Shown here: positions 34,623-45,615 of the stretch, piece by piece
Position numbering within the stretch: the stretch's first letter is position 1
Layout: every line of letters starts with the position of its first letter
Source: Saxidomus purpurata
Lineage: Eukaryota > Mollusca > Bivalvia > Venerida > Veneridae
Assembly: GCA_022818135.1 (NCBI GenBank)
Contig: JAFMSR010000019.1
Location: 36,022,375 to 36,086,374, forward strand
Length of the DNA: 64,000 nucleotides
Direction of reading: 5' to 3'
Position numbers and translations under genes: made by a program
Notes under the pieces: model-generated
The model's input: only the letters and a program-made list of their open reading frames with translations
Database searches by the model: none
What the model was told of the DNA's origin: nothing

Positions 34623-34797
34623 GACACTTTTAATTAGATCATAACCAAATAGTACAAATTGAGTATCACTATAATTTCTCTAACGAGTCTGGTAAATAGC
34701 GTTTTATGTCATGTTTTAGTTATAAACATTAACATAGTGATCATTGAATAAAAGGACTCGTTTATGATTGACAAAGATTGAAAAAATAGAGTTTAGT

Positions 34798-35060
34798 GTA
34801 ATCTTTATCTTGGGCACTGCAACCCGGAATGTTTTCAGAAATATGTGATATTGATGGAGTCACTGATCAATGATTAAAGTCTTTTGAAGACATACTTGTG
34901 ACAGTGGATGAATATTGAAAGGTAACGTTCTTATATAATATTGACCCATAAATCCATCAATATCACATATTTCCAAAAACCTTCAATGTTGCAGTGGCCA
35001 GGATTTAGATTACAATATGGGTCAATATTTATATAAGAACATTACTTTTCAATATTTATG
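34798..35060. repeat. Two interleaved inverted repeats
   Basis: Repeat a: 34798-34858 ('taatctttatcttgggcact' to 'gatattgatgga') pairs with 34953-35012. Repeat b: about 34911-34950 ('tattgaaaggtaacgttctt' to 'attgaccca') pairs with 35021-35060. The order a-b-a'-b' cannot form two ordinary hairpins at once; it is pseudoknot-like or records one duplication that was inverted and inserted next to its source. Confidence 0.88.
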
Positions 35061-36258
35061 ACTGTTTATTGTCAGATTCTATAACATCTTTGATAGAAGA
35101 GTCGCAATTTGATCTGAAAATTGTAAGCCCCGACTCGCAAATAAGATCGAATCGCCACATACCTCACGATCTTTAGCCCTAGGGACCCGGTTCTATAAAG
35201 GTGAACAAATCTCTGAACTGCTTACCTGTAACTAACTGAAATATACTGTTGAAACTGTCGTTATACCCCAGGAAAGAAATCTGATCAGATGATGAGCCTA
35301 TCATGATTTTTAGTTGGAGCTTAAGTTGTTGGATAATTTATGGTCACAGTTTTGACACTCACTGCGTATCAAAAACACCACCTGACTTAATAAGTCAAGT
35401 CATTAACGCACATTTCACGATTGAATAAAACACTTGTGGTTTCTTTCAACTAACCTGACAATTATTTTTAATAATTCTACAAATACTGCAGATTTTTCCA
35501 GTTCAATTTGGGTCAAACCATAACCAGTAAAGCGTCCCCGAAATATGTAACATCCGTGATGCGCACACTTGTTCATTTGTGTAAAAAGTCTTTAACATCC
35601 TTATTTCGTCAAGTTTTTGATGGTTGATATTCACACATTATGATCTACAGCTGGAGATAAACAAGCGGCATTCCAATAATACCCAACAGATATTACATTA
35701 ATCCTAACCCTAGGTCCGTATTGGTTGCATTGATTTAGGTCATAATGTACTAAACGTAACATTCAATGATTTTAGTCAAACATGTGTATATAGGTCCGTG
35801 CTTTAGTATGAACAAATTTTAGCATTTCCTTTATCATTAGAAAGGTTTTTCCCATTCCTACATTTGTAACTTACAAAGAATCTAGCACTCAAACAGGATG
35901 TGAATCACTGCTATACATTTGCGCATATGCATTGATAAATTAAGCCCGTACCTGACAAGGGCTGCCTGCAATCAAAACAAAAACAAGTGGGGCACATAAT
36001 TGTGCATCAAATATATTAGAATTTAAAATTTATTATTGCTTTTTTCCGTACTGCTAAGCTGACTGCACTGTCATAGAAACGGAAACTGTCTAGATGATTC
36101 CAGTATCTTCGTTATACGTTGGATTAAAGGAAAACTGTTAAATTATCGTACCGATAAATCGAAAATGTCCAGATATTTGAGCTTCTGCTAATGAAAACGT
36201 AAGTATACTATAGAAAGTGAAAGTAGATTTTAAAATGTCTTGTAAATCATAACAGGAT
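35061..36258. other. No gene recognised
   Basis: Between the interleaved repeats and the sulfotransferase 3' end. Contains a lone 'cctaaccctaggtccgt' at 35701 and 'gtgtatataggtccgtg' at 35783, words shared with 62762 and 25812. Confidence 0.45.
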
Positions 36259-36264
36259 TTTATT
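36259..36264 (-). terminator. Possible polyadenylation signal AATAAA (sulfotransferase)
   Basis: Minus-strand AATAAA about 137 bp after the sulfotransferase stop codon, a normal distance for a short 3' UTR. Confidence 0.4.
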
Positions 36265-36400
36265 TCACTTGTAAATATTAACTAAATCTCTTAATTCTCA
36301 ATTGGACTACGTGTATACTGATGTACCCCTCCAACATTTTTCATTTTCACTCAAAAATTGGAGTATCAAAACAAGCTGGCATTGGCATTCCCTTTTATAG

Positions 36401-37510
36401 TCATTTAAAGTAAACTATTTCATCGCTAGTACTTTTATATGTCGACAAATTCGCCAAAAGAGTTGATTTCTGGTCATATCCAAACAACAAACAGTCAGAC
36501 CTAACAACTTTTTGCAGTCTGTCAAGATATTCCGCCGGTACAGTAGAATAGGCCTCCTTTATAGCTTCAAATCTTTGAATCTTTAAATCATGGCTTGCAT
36601 TTGATGACATCTCAATTGCTTTTTTCAAGGAACTACGAAAACTTGTTACAGTAATGCTGTCAATTTCTTGTTTATCAAAAGGAAAATCGTAGTGCTTAGA
36701 AACTTGGCCGGTTATTTGGTAGTATGACCATGCTCTGAGGAAAATACTATATAATGAGATATTTGAGTCTTTGATTAAAGGGATTACTCTAAATAAGTGT
36801 TTGATCGGTCCGTATATTGTCCATTCCTTAAGACTTGATAGTATATCGACATCATAATTTCTTATAAATTTTCGCCTTTGCCATTCACTTAGTAAATATT
36901 CCAGATCAGATTTTATTGTTTCTAGCTTAACTACAAAGTCAAAGCTGAATAAACAGGGATTACATGATTTATGACTCATTGGTCGTACATGTTCGTCTAT
37001 TCGTAGCCCTTTCTCATAACTTTCAACGATATATGTTATCAATTCAGCAAACGTTAAATCATGTCCATATTTTAGGCTATCAAATGATGGCTTTCTACGA
37101 ACTTGTTTTATTATTTTCGTACTTCTATAAAGCCAGTCTTCCTTCGGGAAGTAAAATATATTACTATAAGCAGATAATATGCGTGCGTACGGTTCTCGGA
37201 CAACGATAAACGAAAAAGCTTTTTGTATTCTAATTTTAGCATTGGGTGTGTCCTGTTTAATAAATTTTGCATTATCTATTAAACAATCTGTGTCGCAGTC
37301 AAATAGTTGTTTCAGAAGCTCAAGCGTCATAGTAGAGGCACACTTGTTTATCCGACAGTAAAGTACGGTGTTATTTGGAGATACATGAGCGCGGATTTCT
37401 GTTGTACTATTGACGGAGGAATAACCAAATTCTGCACAAAACTTCTTCATCATCAAAACTCTTTTTAAATTTCGTGTGTATGCATTGTCTGTATCACATT
37501 CTCGACTAAT
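36401..37510 (-). CDS. Carbohydrate sulfotransferase, last coding exon (Sulfotransfer_2 / CHST8-15 type)
   Basis: The enzyme transfers sulfate from PAPS to a sugar of a glycan in the Golgi lumen. Counting from the proposed exon start, residues 52-61 'CRINKCASTM' occupy the 5'-phosphosulfate loop, and 'FIVVREPYARILSAY' (101-115) is the 3'-phosphate block with Arg105 and Ser113. 'DEHVRPMS..CNPC' and 'FDFVVKLETIKSDLEYLL' follow, as in the family, and the end 'DCLLFGYD' is the usual C-terminal signature. The stop is at 36401-36403. A frame read from ATG or TTG near 37456 would miss codons: the frame stays open to 37510, directly preceded (minus strand) by 'ctttcacttacag', a good splice acceptor, and gives 'RNLKRVLMMKKFC', the usual pre-domain block. 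The exon with cytosolic tail and membrane anchor is not visible upstream. The P-loop lacks the common 'PKxG..' and reads INKCAS, so substrate class is open. Confidence 0.92.
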   Translation of the reverse strand: MSRECDTDNAYTRNLKRVLMMKKFCAEFGYSSVNSTTEIRAHVSPNNTVLYCRINKCASTMTLELLKQLFDCDTDCLIDNAKFIKQDTPNAKIRIQKAFSFIVVREPYARILSAYSNIFYFPKEDWLYRSTKIIKQVRRKPSFDSLKYGHDLTFAELITYIVESYEKGLRIDEHVRPMSHKSCNPCLFSFDFVVKLETIKSDLEYLLSEWQRRKFIRNYDVDILSSLKEWTIYGPIKHLFRVIPLIKDSNISLYSIFLRAWSYYQITGQVSKHYDFPFDKQEIDSITVTSFRSSLKKAIEMSSNASHDLKIQRFEAIKEAYSTVPAEYLDRLQKVVRSDCLLFGYDQKSTLLANLSTYKSTSDEIVYFK

Positions 37511-37523
37511 CTGTAAGTGAAAG
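37511..37523 (-). promoter_or_regulatory. 3' splice acceptor of the sulfotransferase exon
   Basis: The minus strand reads 'tttctttcacttacag' up to 37511, a pyrimidine tract plus CAG, immediately followed by in-frame codons of the sulfotransferase. It defines the exon as internal or terminal, not first. Confidence 0.65.
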
Positions 37524-39295
37524 AAACAACAACAAAACTTTTAACAAAAATGATAAAGCGCTGATAGATCGTTTCCTTTTTTTTTAAAAACATATCATCA
37601 ATGGGACATGAAACAGCTAACAACACTACTTGTGTAGAAAATAATAATAATATATAACGTGCAGCAGGAACTTGCAATGTAAACATTCAAACCATTTTAA
37701 TCAATGTTCTAAATTTACAAAATGATAAGGTACAAAACATGAATAAGTTTTCATTTTTGTCATATTACGATTCAGTACCCTTCAAACTCGCTTTTCGGTT
37801 TCAGGTTGCACTGTTATAAAATGTTAAAAGCAACGTGTATGTAAGACCTGTTCTGTGTTCAAAGTAATGCCAGTTTAACTTTGGTCAGTAAATCACCCCT
37901 TTTCAAAAATGTACGCTGAACACGAAACAGACTATTTGATAAGACAATTTAATAGCACAGGCTACATGTATCAAGTATTAAAATATGTAGCCTAACAAAT
38001 AACACTGTGTCGAGTTGTATTTTTATGGTAATTTTATAACGCGTCGATTACTATTAATCATGAACAAGCGTGTTGGTGCAATAATGAAGAATCACCAGGT
38101 ACACTTTATATAGTAGTGTTGTTTTAGGTGTGTATATCATAGGTAATAGTTTTAATTCTCTTAAGTGTAAGTATTATATCCCCCCTCCCCTTGTAATTTG
38201 AGAAGACTTCCCTGATGTTTCAAAACATAAGCTAACATCATGGGTAGTAGATTTTTCAAATATATCTTGGGTCAATACATCACAGGACATCATTGCAGTG
38301 ACATTTTATAAATTGATATTTGTTTCGTTACTCGAAAAGATCTGCATTTTAGAGAGGGTGCTGTCTGGTGTTGGAATATCACGAAAGGTAAAATTGCCAA
38401 CAGAGATAGTCTATTTTTTTTTTGATCAGTTCCTTAAAGTAATAAGTCAAAAAGGACTTTTAGTTGAACAATTTTTCCCGGTTTTTCGGTCGTTGTCGAC
38501 TTATGTGAAATTGCAAGTAGATGGTCACTTTACTATTGTTATAAGGCTCAGTGCATCATAAGAGTATGTTGAAATACACTGAATATATTTTATGCCGAAA
38601 AGGATATTTCTCCAGTAACGCAACGCTCTCAACTAGCATTAAATTCGTTGCAGACGTAACCCATTGGACTATCTTTGAAATTCCGATTGAAATAAATAAT
38701 AAAGAGGATATTTCATCTTACAATATTTTCAAATAACATCGTTATGGTATTTTGGTAGCCTAGTTAATTTGGCGTTTCAGTGTGACCCCTTTCACAGATC
38801 TGATATTTTATAACTGTCACACCTCTACGCCTAATTTTAAAGTGCTCATAACTGGGCAGAAATCCGACGAGAGGAATGACCCCGTTTGTAATGAATTTTT
38901 AAAGTATCCCCGATATATATCACATTTAAATTTTGTGTGCGACAAGAAAAAACATTTATCTTGAAGGAAATAACAATCCTTTCCTGATTACATGTATCCA
39001 ACATAAAAGATTTGACGGCGGAACTGTTACCACTGTTTGCTTGTACATAACGCAGCAGCAGTAATTTTCAGCACTGCCGATTACGCACACACCGTGTATA
39101 ACCGTGCAGTCAACCGATTACGCCAGCGCGTATATATGATTGTGCAAAACTTACCGATGCTTCTCACTTGGAATGCAAGATTTATAACGCATAGTGTAAT
39201 TTGTGTTTATTTCTTCTCACATGAAAACAAAGAATGAATACTGAACAAAAAATTAATATGTACATATAGCGTATTACACAGTTTCATTAACTTAT
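37524..39295. other. No gene recognised (possible sulfotransferase intron)
   Basis: If the gene is intact this is the 3' part of its preceding intron. Short plus-strand frames at 38298-38561, 38551-38736 and 38782-38964 lack domains and are probably decayed repeat sequence. No transmembrane exon was found. Confidence 0.4.
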
Positions 39296-39775
39296 CAGGG
39301 GCGTAACTAGGCGTACTCCTGTACGCCCGTGCGTACAAATCGCTTCCGTATTCGAAAAAAAGCAGGGCTTAAACTTCGAAAACAGTAATAAAAATCAGAG
39401 GCTTAGGGGGGTAGGGCACATATATACTGTCTCTGTGGCTTGTCAGAACTCTGTTTTCGAATTTGTGTTTGCCTTGATGCAGGGCCATGGTCGGTTCTGT
39501 GCCCCAAAACTTCTTCCATTAAAGGTATTTTTGGATTTATTTTCTTTATCAGATATAGAATAATAGTTTATGTCATGAGCATGCGGTTCAGATCGAAATA
39601 TCCGTCACCGAGGGCCGTAACTGTTTCCATTTCCATCTGAACGAAATGTCTCATGATAGAAACATTTCCGTGCATACCGTCTTGCACTTTAAAGTAGATT
39701 TCTAAATGCAAACTGATCAAAATGATGCATTTTCATATGAAACAAACGACATTTAGACGCTGACGTTTGGGAAAG

Positions 39776-39783
39776 TGACGTCA
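39776..39783. promoter_or_regulatory. Perfect CRE-type octamer TGACGTCA
   Basis: Followed within 25 bp by 'ttacgtcac'. Located inside the hAT remnant interval, about 840 bp before foldback 3. Confidence 0.4.
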
Positions 39784-39913
39784 CAATGTTTATAACGTTA
39801 CGTCACAAGTAATTCATGAGAGTCATTTGGCATAGGAGGGGGGCAGACCAGTTTTTCCGGCATGGGTAAAATCAATGGAAATGCCGATCCGATATGCAAA
39901 AGTTTATAGTTTA

Positions 39914-40373
39914 CTGATCTAATTAATGAATTAAGAAACACATTTGGCAACATTTGCGGTTTTATGCAGGTTCAGAATGACGGTCTTCCCCGTGAGAGTA
40001 TTGAGGCCGTGTATCAAGCCTTCCACGCATGCCTAGATGTGGACGAAACCATTTTGTACGCGAGTATTAGTTGTGGCGTATGTGGTGGACGGACGCGACG
40101 TTGGCGGTTGACCGTCCAGCTGCCCCACTGTCTCTAGCAGAATCAATTACGCTTGCAGGCAAAGCCCTTTACCCAAGCATACGACACTGTCTGACCCTTT
40201 TAATGATCATGCCGGTTTCTGCGGCAACAGCCGAACGGTCGTTTTCGGTAATGAGACGGGTCAAGACATACCTGAGAAGTACGATGGGTACTGAGCGTCT
40301 GTCGGGTCTTGGTTTCATGAATGTCTATAGAGAAAGGGAAATCAGTGCCGAGCGCGTTATCGACGAGTAAGTC
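39914..40373 (+). pseudogene. hAT transposase C-terminal fragment (dimerisation domain)
   Basis: One frame, 39914 to about 40065, reads 'FTDLINELRNTFGNICGF' and 'RESIEAVYQAFHACLDVDE'. After a frameshift the frame 40080-40370 reads 'YPSIRHCLTLLMIMPVSAAT' and 'ERSFSVMRRVKTYLRSTM' then 'RLSGLGFMNVYRE'. The latter (YPxI..L..LP.S.A..ERSFS..RR.KT.LRS.M...RL..L) is the hallmark hAT C-terminal dimerisation domain. Upstream catalytic DDE sequence is absent. The apparent start at 40071 is a TTG and not meaningful. Confidence 0.9.
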
Positions 40374-40514
40374 AGGCGTCTCGCGTTTGTTTTGAAACAG
40401 TGGATTACCATTTTTATTTTTCACTGTTTTTGCAATCTTTAACCCGGATTTACATCAAAAAGTATACTGAGCGTCATTAATGCTGGAAACCATGCGACGA
40501 TGACGTCGTTAAAA

Positions 40515-40522
40515 TGACGTCA
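40515..40522. promoter_or_regulatory. Perfect CRE-type octamer TGACGTCA, with near-copies
   Basis: 'tgacgtcg' at 40501, TGACGTCA at 40515 and 'tgacgttt' at 40542 cluster 80-120 bp left of the 40622 foldback, mirroring the arrangement near foldback 1. Confidence 0.4.
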
Positions 40523-40621
40523 TTTGCGCTATGTTTTTTAATGACGTTTCCCGCGATTTTCGATATTTTATAGAAACAAACTCAATAAAAGTTAAGTTTT
40601 AATCATAAAATAAACAGAAAA

Positions 40622-40770
40622 ATTGTTGGTATCGGTGTAAGATCACGTTAATTTCACTCGTGAACACCAAAAGTTGTTATTTTCACTCGTGGCTGCGCCA
40701 CTCGTGAAAATATCACTTTTGGTGCCCACTCGGTGAAATTATAACGTGATCTTACACCGAAACCAACAAT
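40622..40770. repeat. Foldback (hairpin) element 2, 149 bp
   Basis: 'attgttggtatcggtgtaag' through 'ttttcactcgtgg' pairs with 'ccactcgtgaaaat' through 'cttacaccgaaaccaacaat', leaving a loop of about 7 nt (ctgcg). Nearly the whole 149 bp is one hairpin with few mismatches. Confidence 0.95.
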
Positions 40771-43033
40771 TATCCTCTATATAATGAAGACTTTATTTAA
40801 AGTAGATAACATATTTGGGGCAAGAACAATTTTCAATTAAATAATACTTCTGTCTTTTTTTTTACTTTGTTTTCGTTTTAAATAAATTTAACTTTGCATG
40901 CGTGTCTATGGACAAGACTGAATTTTCACCTTTAACTGAATGAAGATATATGAACGCGATCAGATAATACGATTTGTTAATTGGCTAGTATGCGAAGCCG
41001 AGAATATGCAAGCATATATTTTAGTAATTTTGATCTGTAGAAAAATTCTCCTGTTCTTTTCCATAATGATTGCAAATTGTAACAATTTCCTAAGATGGTA
41101 CTTCGATTGATTTATTAGAATGTGAAATTCTGACCATCGTTTAAACCTTCTTTATTGTCTGCATAGTTCTAGCATTCTTCTAATTGGGAAAAATGTTGTT
41201 TTCGGACTTTTAAAAATATCTATTTTATGCTAACTTAAACTAATAGAGTAGTGATCTTTCAGTGGAATATAGTGATTACATATTTATCATATCAGTCACA
41301 GTGTGGGTGATCAAGGTCTGTCGGACTTTTATCTTTTCTGTATAATATAAATAATCTGGCTTAAGTTTTAATAGTAAGCATAAAATAAAAAGGAAAGTGA
41401 TTTGTTTTGGGTGTACATGTAAATAAAATAAATCTCAACTCAAACTGATAAAATCTCACCTTTTCAATGGCGTTCAGCATTCATGAAAATTTCAAATTTG
41501 TATCACTTTTCATTCAGTTATATTCCATATGCACCTCAAACAAACAAGACAGTAAGTGTCCTCTATTAGTTAATTGCTCAAACCAAACACTAGTATAATG
41601 TATATAAAATTTTGATAATTATTCATGTGGTTAGAGAAGTCTTGAAATATGATTCAATTAATTAATAAACCATTGAACATATCAAATTATTTAAGACAAC
41701 CATATTTAACAGTTGACTGAATTAGTGATACAAAAAAGTCGACATTCCCGCTTCGGCGATCTAAAAAAAATATCGCAATTTTCAACCATATATATTAAAA
41801 TATATACACAAAAGTACGTTGAATTTTATTTTTAAAAATTGTGTTTCCATAATAGTTATCAGCTTTTAAAGCTTTTATTAATTTGAATAGTTCGTTATGA
41901 TCTACAAGAATTTGTGTGCACAAAACTCGTAAGTATAATGTTCATTTTCATTTAAATCTGGCTCCCAATACATCAGGATCACTTTAAATATGCCGCCATT
42001 TTGGACTTCTTGTCAATCATACAAAGACACTCGCGTATTTAAATATAGTTTTAATGTAACATTATTTTTTTAATACGACAGAAAAGTGTAACTATCTCAT
42101 ACATTAGAAAATTCAAATCACAAAGAATTTAGTGAACTCACGTGAGGGTCAATATATTATATAGGTATAAATCAACATACGAGTTGTATATAAATATATT
42201 TTAATAATTTAGACTTGTGTCACTTTCGGTGTTTCCCTCTTTATACGCCGCGCGTGCTAGTCGATAATAAACTGCGGCTGCCGGTTGTACCCAGTTGATT
42301 ACATAGTGACGTAATACAATTTCCATGATTCTTTAAAAATGGCCGCTGTTTACATGTACGGTGAATATTTAGGATTTAAGTGGTTGGTGTTCGTGTGTAG
42401 ACAGATAAATTGAGCTGGGATCTGCGTTAGTGTCATCATTTACCTTTATTTTATCATGTAATAATGAAACTATATCGAAATACTGGATTATAGCGCGGTG
42501 GTAAGTGCCCAACGAACAGTGTATTTGGGGTGTATACCTACTATATGACACTTCAAAGTGAGACGTAGAAGGTGAACAACTATAAAATATCAGCCTATAA
42601 ATTCGGTTTGCCTTCGAAGTCGAAATAGTTAGACTAGTATTTTGGTGACAAAACATGTAATGTTACAAATGTAAAATATAAAGTAGGAAATGCTGCAGAT
42701 CTGATGAACCATTTGAAAAAGTGGGGGAAGAAACAGACTTGAAGGTACTGGATTTGTCGAAGCCAAGCAAAAGTATTGCAATACGGTTAATATGTAATAG
42801 TTATGTTTACTTCGATAGTATATATATTAACAGGTCTATACTGTTAACCTTACCAAAGACAGTATTTAAGTCAAATGAATACGATACCTCATTTAAGTTG
42901 TATTCATTAGTTTCATGTAATCCATTTGTATTGCCATCAAAGTAGTCAACGTCAGGTAGTGACAAGTATTCAGCAGTATCTGTCGTATGAGCAAAATAGT
43001 GGATACCAATGTATTTGCATATTAAAGATAGAC
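40771..43033. other. No gene recognised
   Basis: AT-rich. The patch 42230-42420 is more balanced, has a 'tgacgtaa' site and an ATG in good context at 42339 followed by only 24 codons; this could be a promoter and first exon but cannot be supported. Confidence 0.4.
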
Positions 43034-43131
43034 TCAAAAAAAACAAAAATAATATCAAACAGGGAATGCCACGTACCAAAAACGCAGCCTCCCCAAAACG
43101 AGCCCCACAGCACCCAGAAGTGCATACCACC

Positions 43132-43162
<31 letters not shown>

Positions 43163-43355
43163 CACACACACACACACAATCATGTACACACACAAACATA
43201 CACTACCAACACACACAAGCATACAAAGCAAACACACGAGGACAAAACGAACAATTAACGGAACACAGTGGGGCACCGCCTTGGAACGGTCAGTGGCAAA
43301 AACACCACTGGGGAGCTTAAACCGGTTTCCAAGTCAGACAATCTACAGGACAGTA
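43034..43355 (+). repeat. Microsatellite-linked conserved module, copy C, extended
   Basis: The 95-bp core (43034-43130) matches copies at 2605 and 6771, then AC repeats (43131-43178) and AC-rich sequence to 43225. Beyond that, 'ggggcaccgcc' and the small hairpin 'cagtgg-caaaaaca-ccactg' (about 43290-43309) may represent the far end of the element. An element with a microsatellite core flanked by conserved blocks recalls bivalve pearl-type (Helitron-like non-autonomous) elements; this is a suggestion only. All frames here are low-complexity shadows. Confidence 0.75.
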
Positions 43356-44799
43356 ATACTGAAATGAGGTACAATGCTATTTTGACAGTTGAATGGAAAC
43401 TTTTCAAAAACAGATCACAAATGCTATGTATGATTGGTTGAAGTAAACTTGCCATTCAAAGTGACCATCCTAATATTAAGAGAGAATGTCAGCACTAATG
43501 TATTCGTTTTGGAAAATTAATATTTCAAAACTGTTTAAACCAAATTATACGAATCTGTATGACTGTAATATTCGACAATAGTGCAGATCTTATTTGACTA
43601 TGCAAGTCAAAAATTGATAATCCGAGGTTTAATTTCATTTCTAATTGTAAATAAAAACAATCTTAGATAGTATATTTCTAGAATGCAATGTCCTTGTCCA
43701 GTTTCATGATAGTCGCAAAAGAAAATAAAGTATGTTACATAATCTACTTGTGTCGGAGAAGATGATGGTACATATAATACCATTATATTTTTTATGTGAA
43801 ATAATTTCTTCGATTTGACGAAACATTTACATGTACCTACCTTTTCAAAATTAACTAAAATGTATCATATGTAGCTTTTCTTATTACAACAATTTAAGTT
43901 CACGCGCTGAAATACTATATCAGTTTACATTTTATCATTAAAAAGTAAAGTAGAAATTTACGCACCTAACACAAACTTTATCAGTACAACAGCAAATACT
44001 AATACAAGTAATTGTCTTCCTCGCATTTTACATGAATTTAGATGGCTGAGTGTTTATCAAATAAAAATGCAACGTTCACAGTAAAATAAAACAATATTGG
44101 GAAATAATCCGTACATCCATAAAAAGCGTTAAAATTACTGACACAATTCTGTTTAACACACATATATGGTAAAATAGGAATAACCCAAAACTAATTGAAT
44201 TTAAAGAATTTCAGCTATTGTTCCTTTCATTCATTCGGACTTTCTATTCGTATCAAATCAGTGGTGTTATCAATTGTTCTGTTTTAAGGTTTTCAGCTTG
44301 TGATCACCATAGCATATAAACATCGAAGGTAATTTAATGTCAGCACTAACCTAACTATATCTAATAGTAATAAATGAATACAAAATGCAAGAGCATTAAT
44401 ATACAATCCATCTCAAACTGTAAAATAAAATATTTGCCAATATTTTGACAAAATATAGATCCCCCAGTTCAACAAAAGACAAGTTACTATTACTGTTTTA
44501 AGACGCTTATATCGATCGCAATTCAATATATGATTTCTTGGCGTTGCATATATTATGATCAAAATTTATATCAAACCTTACCTTCGACATATGTTCTGAT
44601 CCCTATATTGTCATAGTACTCTTTAGGCACACGTTTGAGGACATGGACGACGTGGTTGTTTTTGTAGGTGCGAGATGATTTATTCTTTTTGTAAGTAAGA
44701 ATGCAGTGTATGTATTCTGTTTATAAGTATGTTAGCGGTATTTCAAACATGACATAAATTCAAGATGACGGTAATTTCAAATTGGTAATAGGAGATAAA
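43356..44799. other. No gene recognised
   Basis: AT-rich without recognisable features on either strand. Confidence 0.5.
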
Positions 44800-45260
44800 T
44801 TAGGCAAGATAGAGTTATGGTTCTTATACACTGCATTTCCTTTTATTGTGCTCTATCACAGTCTGACGTTTCGAGTAATTCCCTTTAATATTTTTGCAGT
44901 TAAAGATAATAAAGGGAGATACATTGTAGTGAAAAAAAGGCAATAAAGGGTTATGATGCTTTGGTTCTGCACTTGTATGCAATTTGAAGGAATTTCCTTC
45001 AGTACTTTTTTAGCTATGCTCCGGTCAAGAAAATGTAACAAAGGGTGGTTATTAAACAAGAGGGCACAGATGGCCCTATATTGCTAACCTGAGACCTACT
45101 TATGACCCACTGTGACCAAAATTCAGCCCTAAACTATATCATTAACACAAACATTCTGTTAGACCTTGACAAGACAAACATTCAGACCAATTTACATGAT
45201 GATTATTAGATCTAGTCATGATTAAATAGTTAAAAATATATAAAAATGTCAGTTTTATGC
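44800..45260 (+). repeat. Degenerate dispersed repeat (bivalve-style)
   Basis: 'gagttatggttcttatacac', 'aataaagggagatac', 'gctatgctccggtcaag', then 'caagagggcacagatggccc' with 'tgctaacctgagacctactt'. I recognise the wording ('agagggc..gatggccct..cgct.acctga') as common in bivalve introns and UTRs, from memory. No coding content. Confidence 0.55.
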
Positions 45261-45545
45261 TCCCTTGTTGTCACATGATAACATGTGTTACCTTTGGAAA
45301 AATAAGATAGTTTACTTTATTTCATTAGTTTCATTTTTATTGTTGCCTCCTGTAGTTTTTTTAGTCTGAGAAATAACTTTCAGAGTAAAAATCTATTTCT
45401 GTTTTCTATATATAGAAAATGAATACAAGATGCAGAAAAGATAATAGTCAGATAGAGTACTAATCTCTATATGGAAAAATAGTGAAGTAGTCAACCATAT
45501 TTAGATAGAAGAATGTTTCTCTCTGTTAGAAAAGTAACATATGAG

Positions 45546-45573
45546 TAATATAGAGGAATGCTCCTCTATATTA
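45546..45573. repeat. Perfect 12-bp-arm palindrome
   Basis: 'taatatagagga' and 'tcctctatatta' around a 4-bp 'atgc' loop, inside a 200-bp patch (45410-45615) where 'atagag' and its complement recur. Confidence 0.8.
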
Positions 45574-45615
45574 GAAAGAGATAGAGATATGTTCCTCTTT
45601 CCTGTGTAAGGTGTA

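Larger units (their letters stand above)
39296..40375 (+). mobile_element. hAT-superfamily transposon remnant
   Basis: 'caggggcgtaactaggcg' at 39296 is a typical hAT 5' terminus (CAGGGGCGTA..TAGG). About 600 bp further on begins sequence coding for the C-terminal end of a hAT transposase. Most of the transposase and the 3' terminus are missing, so the element is deleted and dead. Confidence 0.75.

Noticed and set aside
37465..37686. Minus-strand 73-codon frame with a hydrophobic start as the signal-anchor exon of the sulfotransferase
   Set aside because: It is in a different frame from the sulfotransferase, crosses the splice acceptor at 37511 and ends before the domain.
42339..42413. Promoter plus first exon with ATG in good context after a 'tgacgta' site
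   Set aside because: Only 24 codons, no in-frame splice donor, no homology; cannot be supported.
42926..43455. Overlapping open frames of 60-130 codons on both strands
   Set aside because: They translate the AC microsatellite and the conserved module; Thr-His or Cys-Val repeats in all frames show low complexity.
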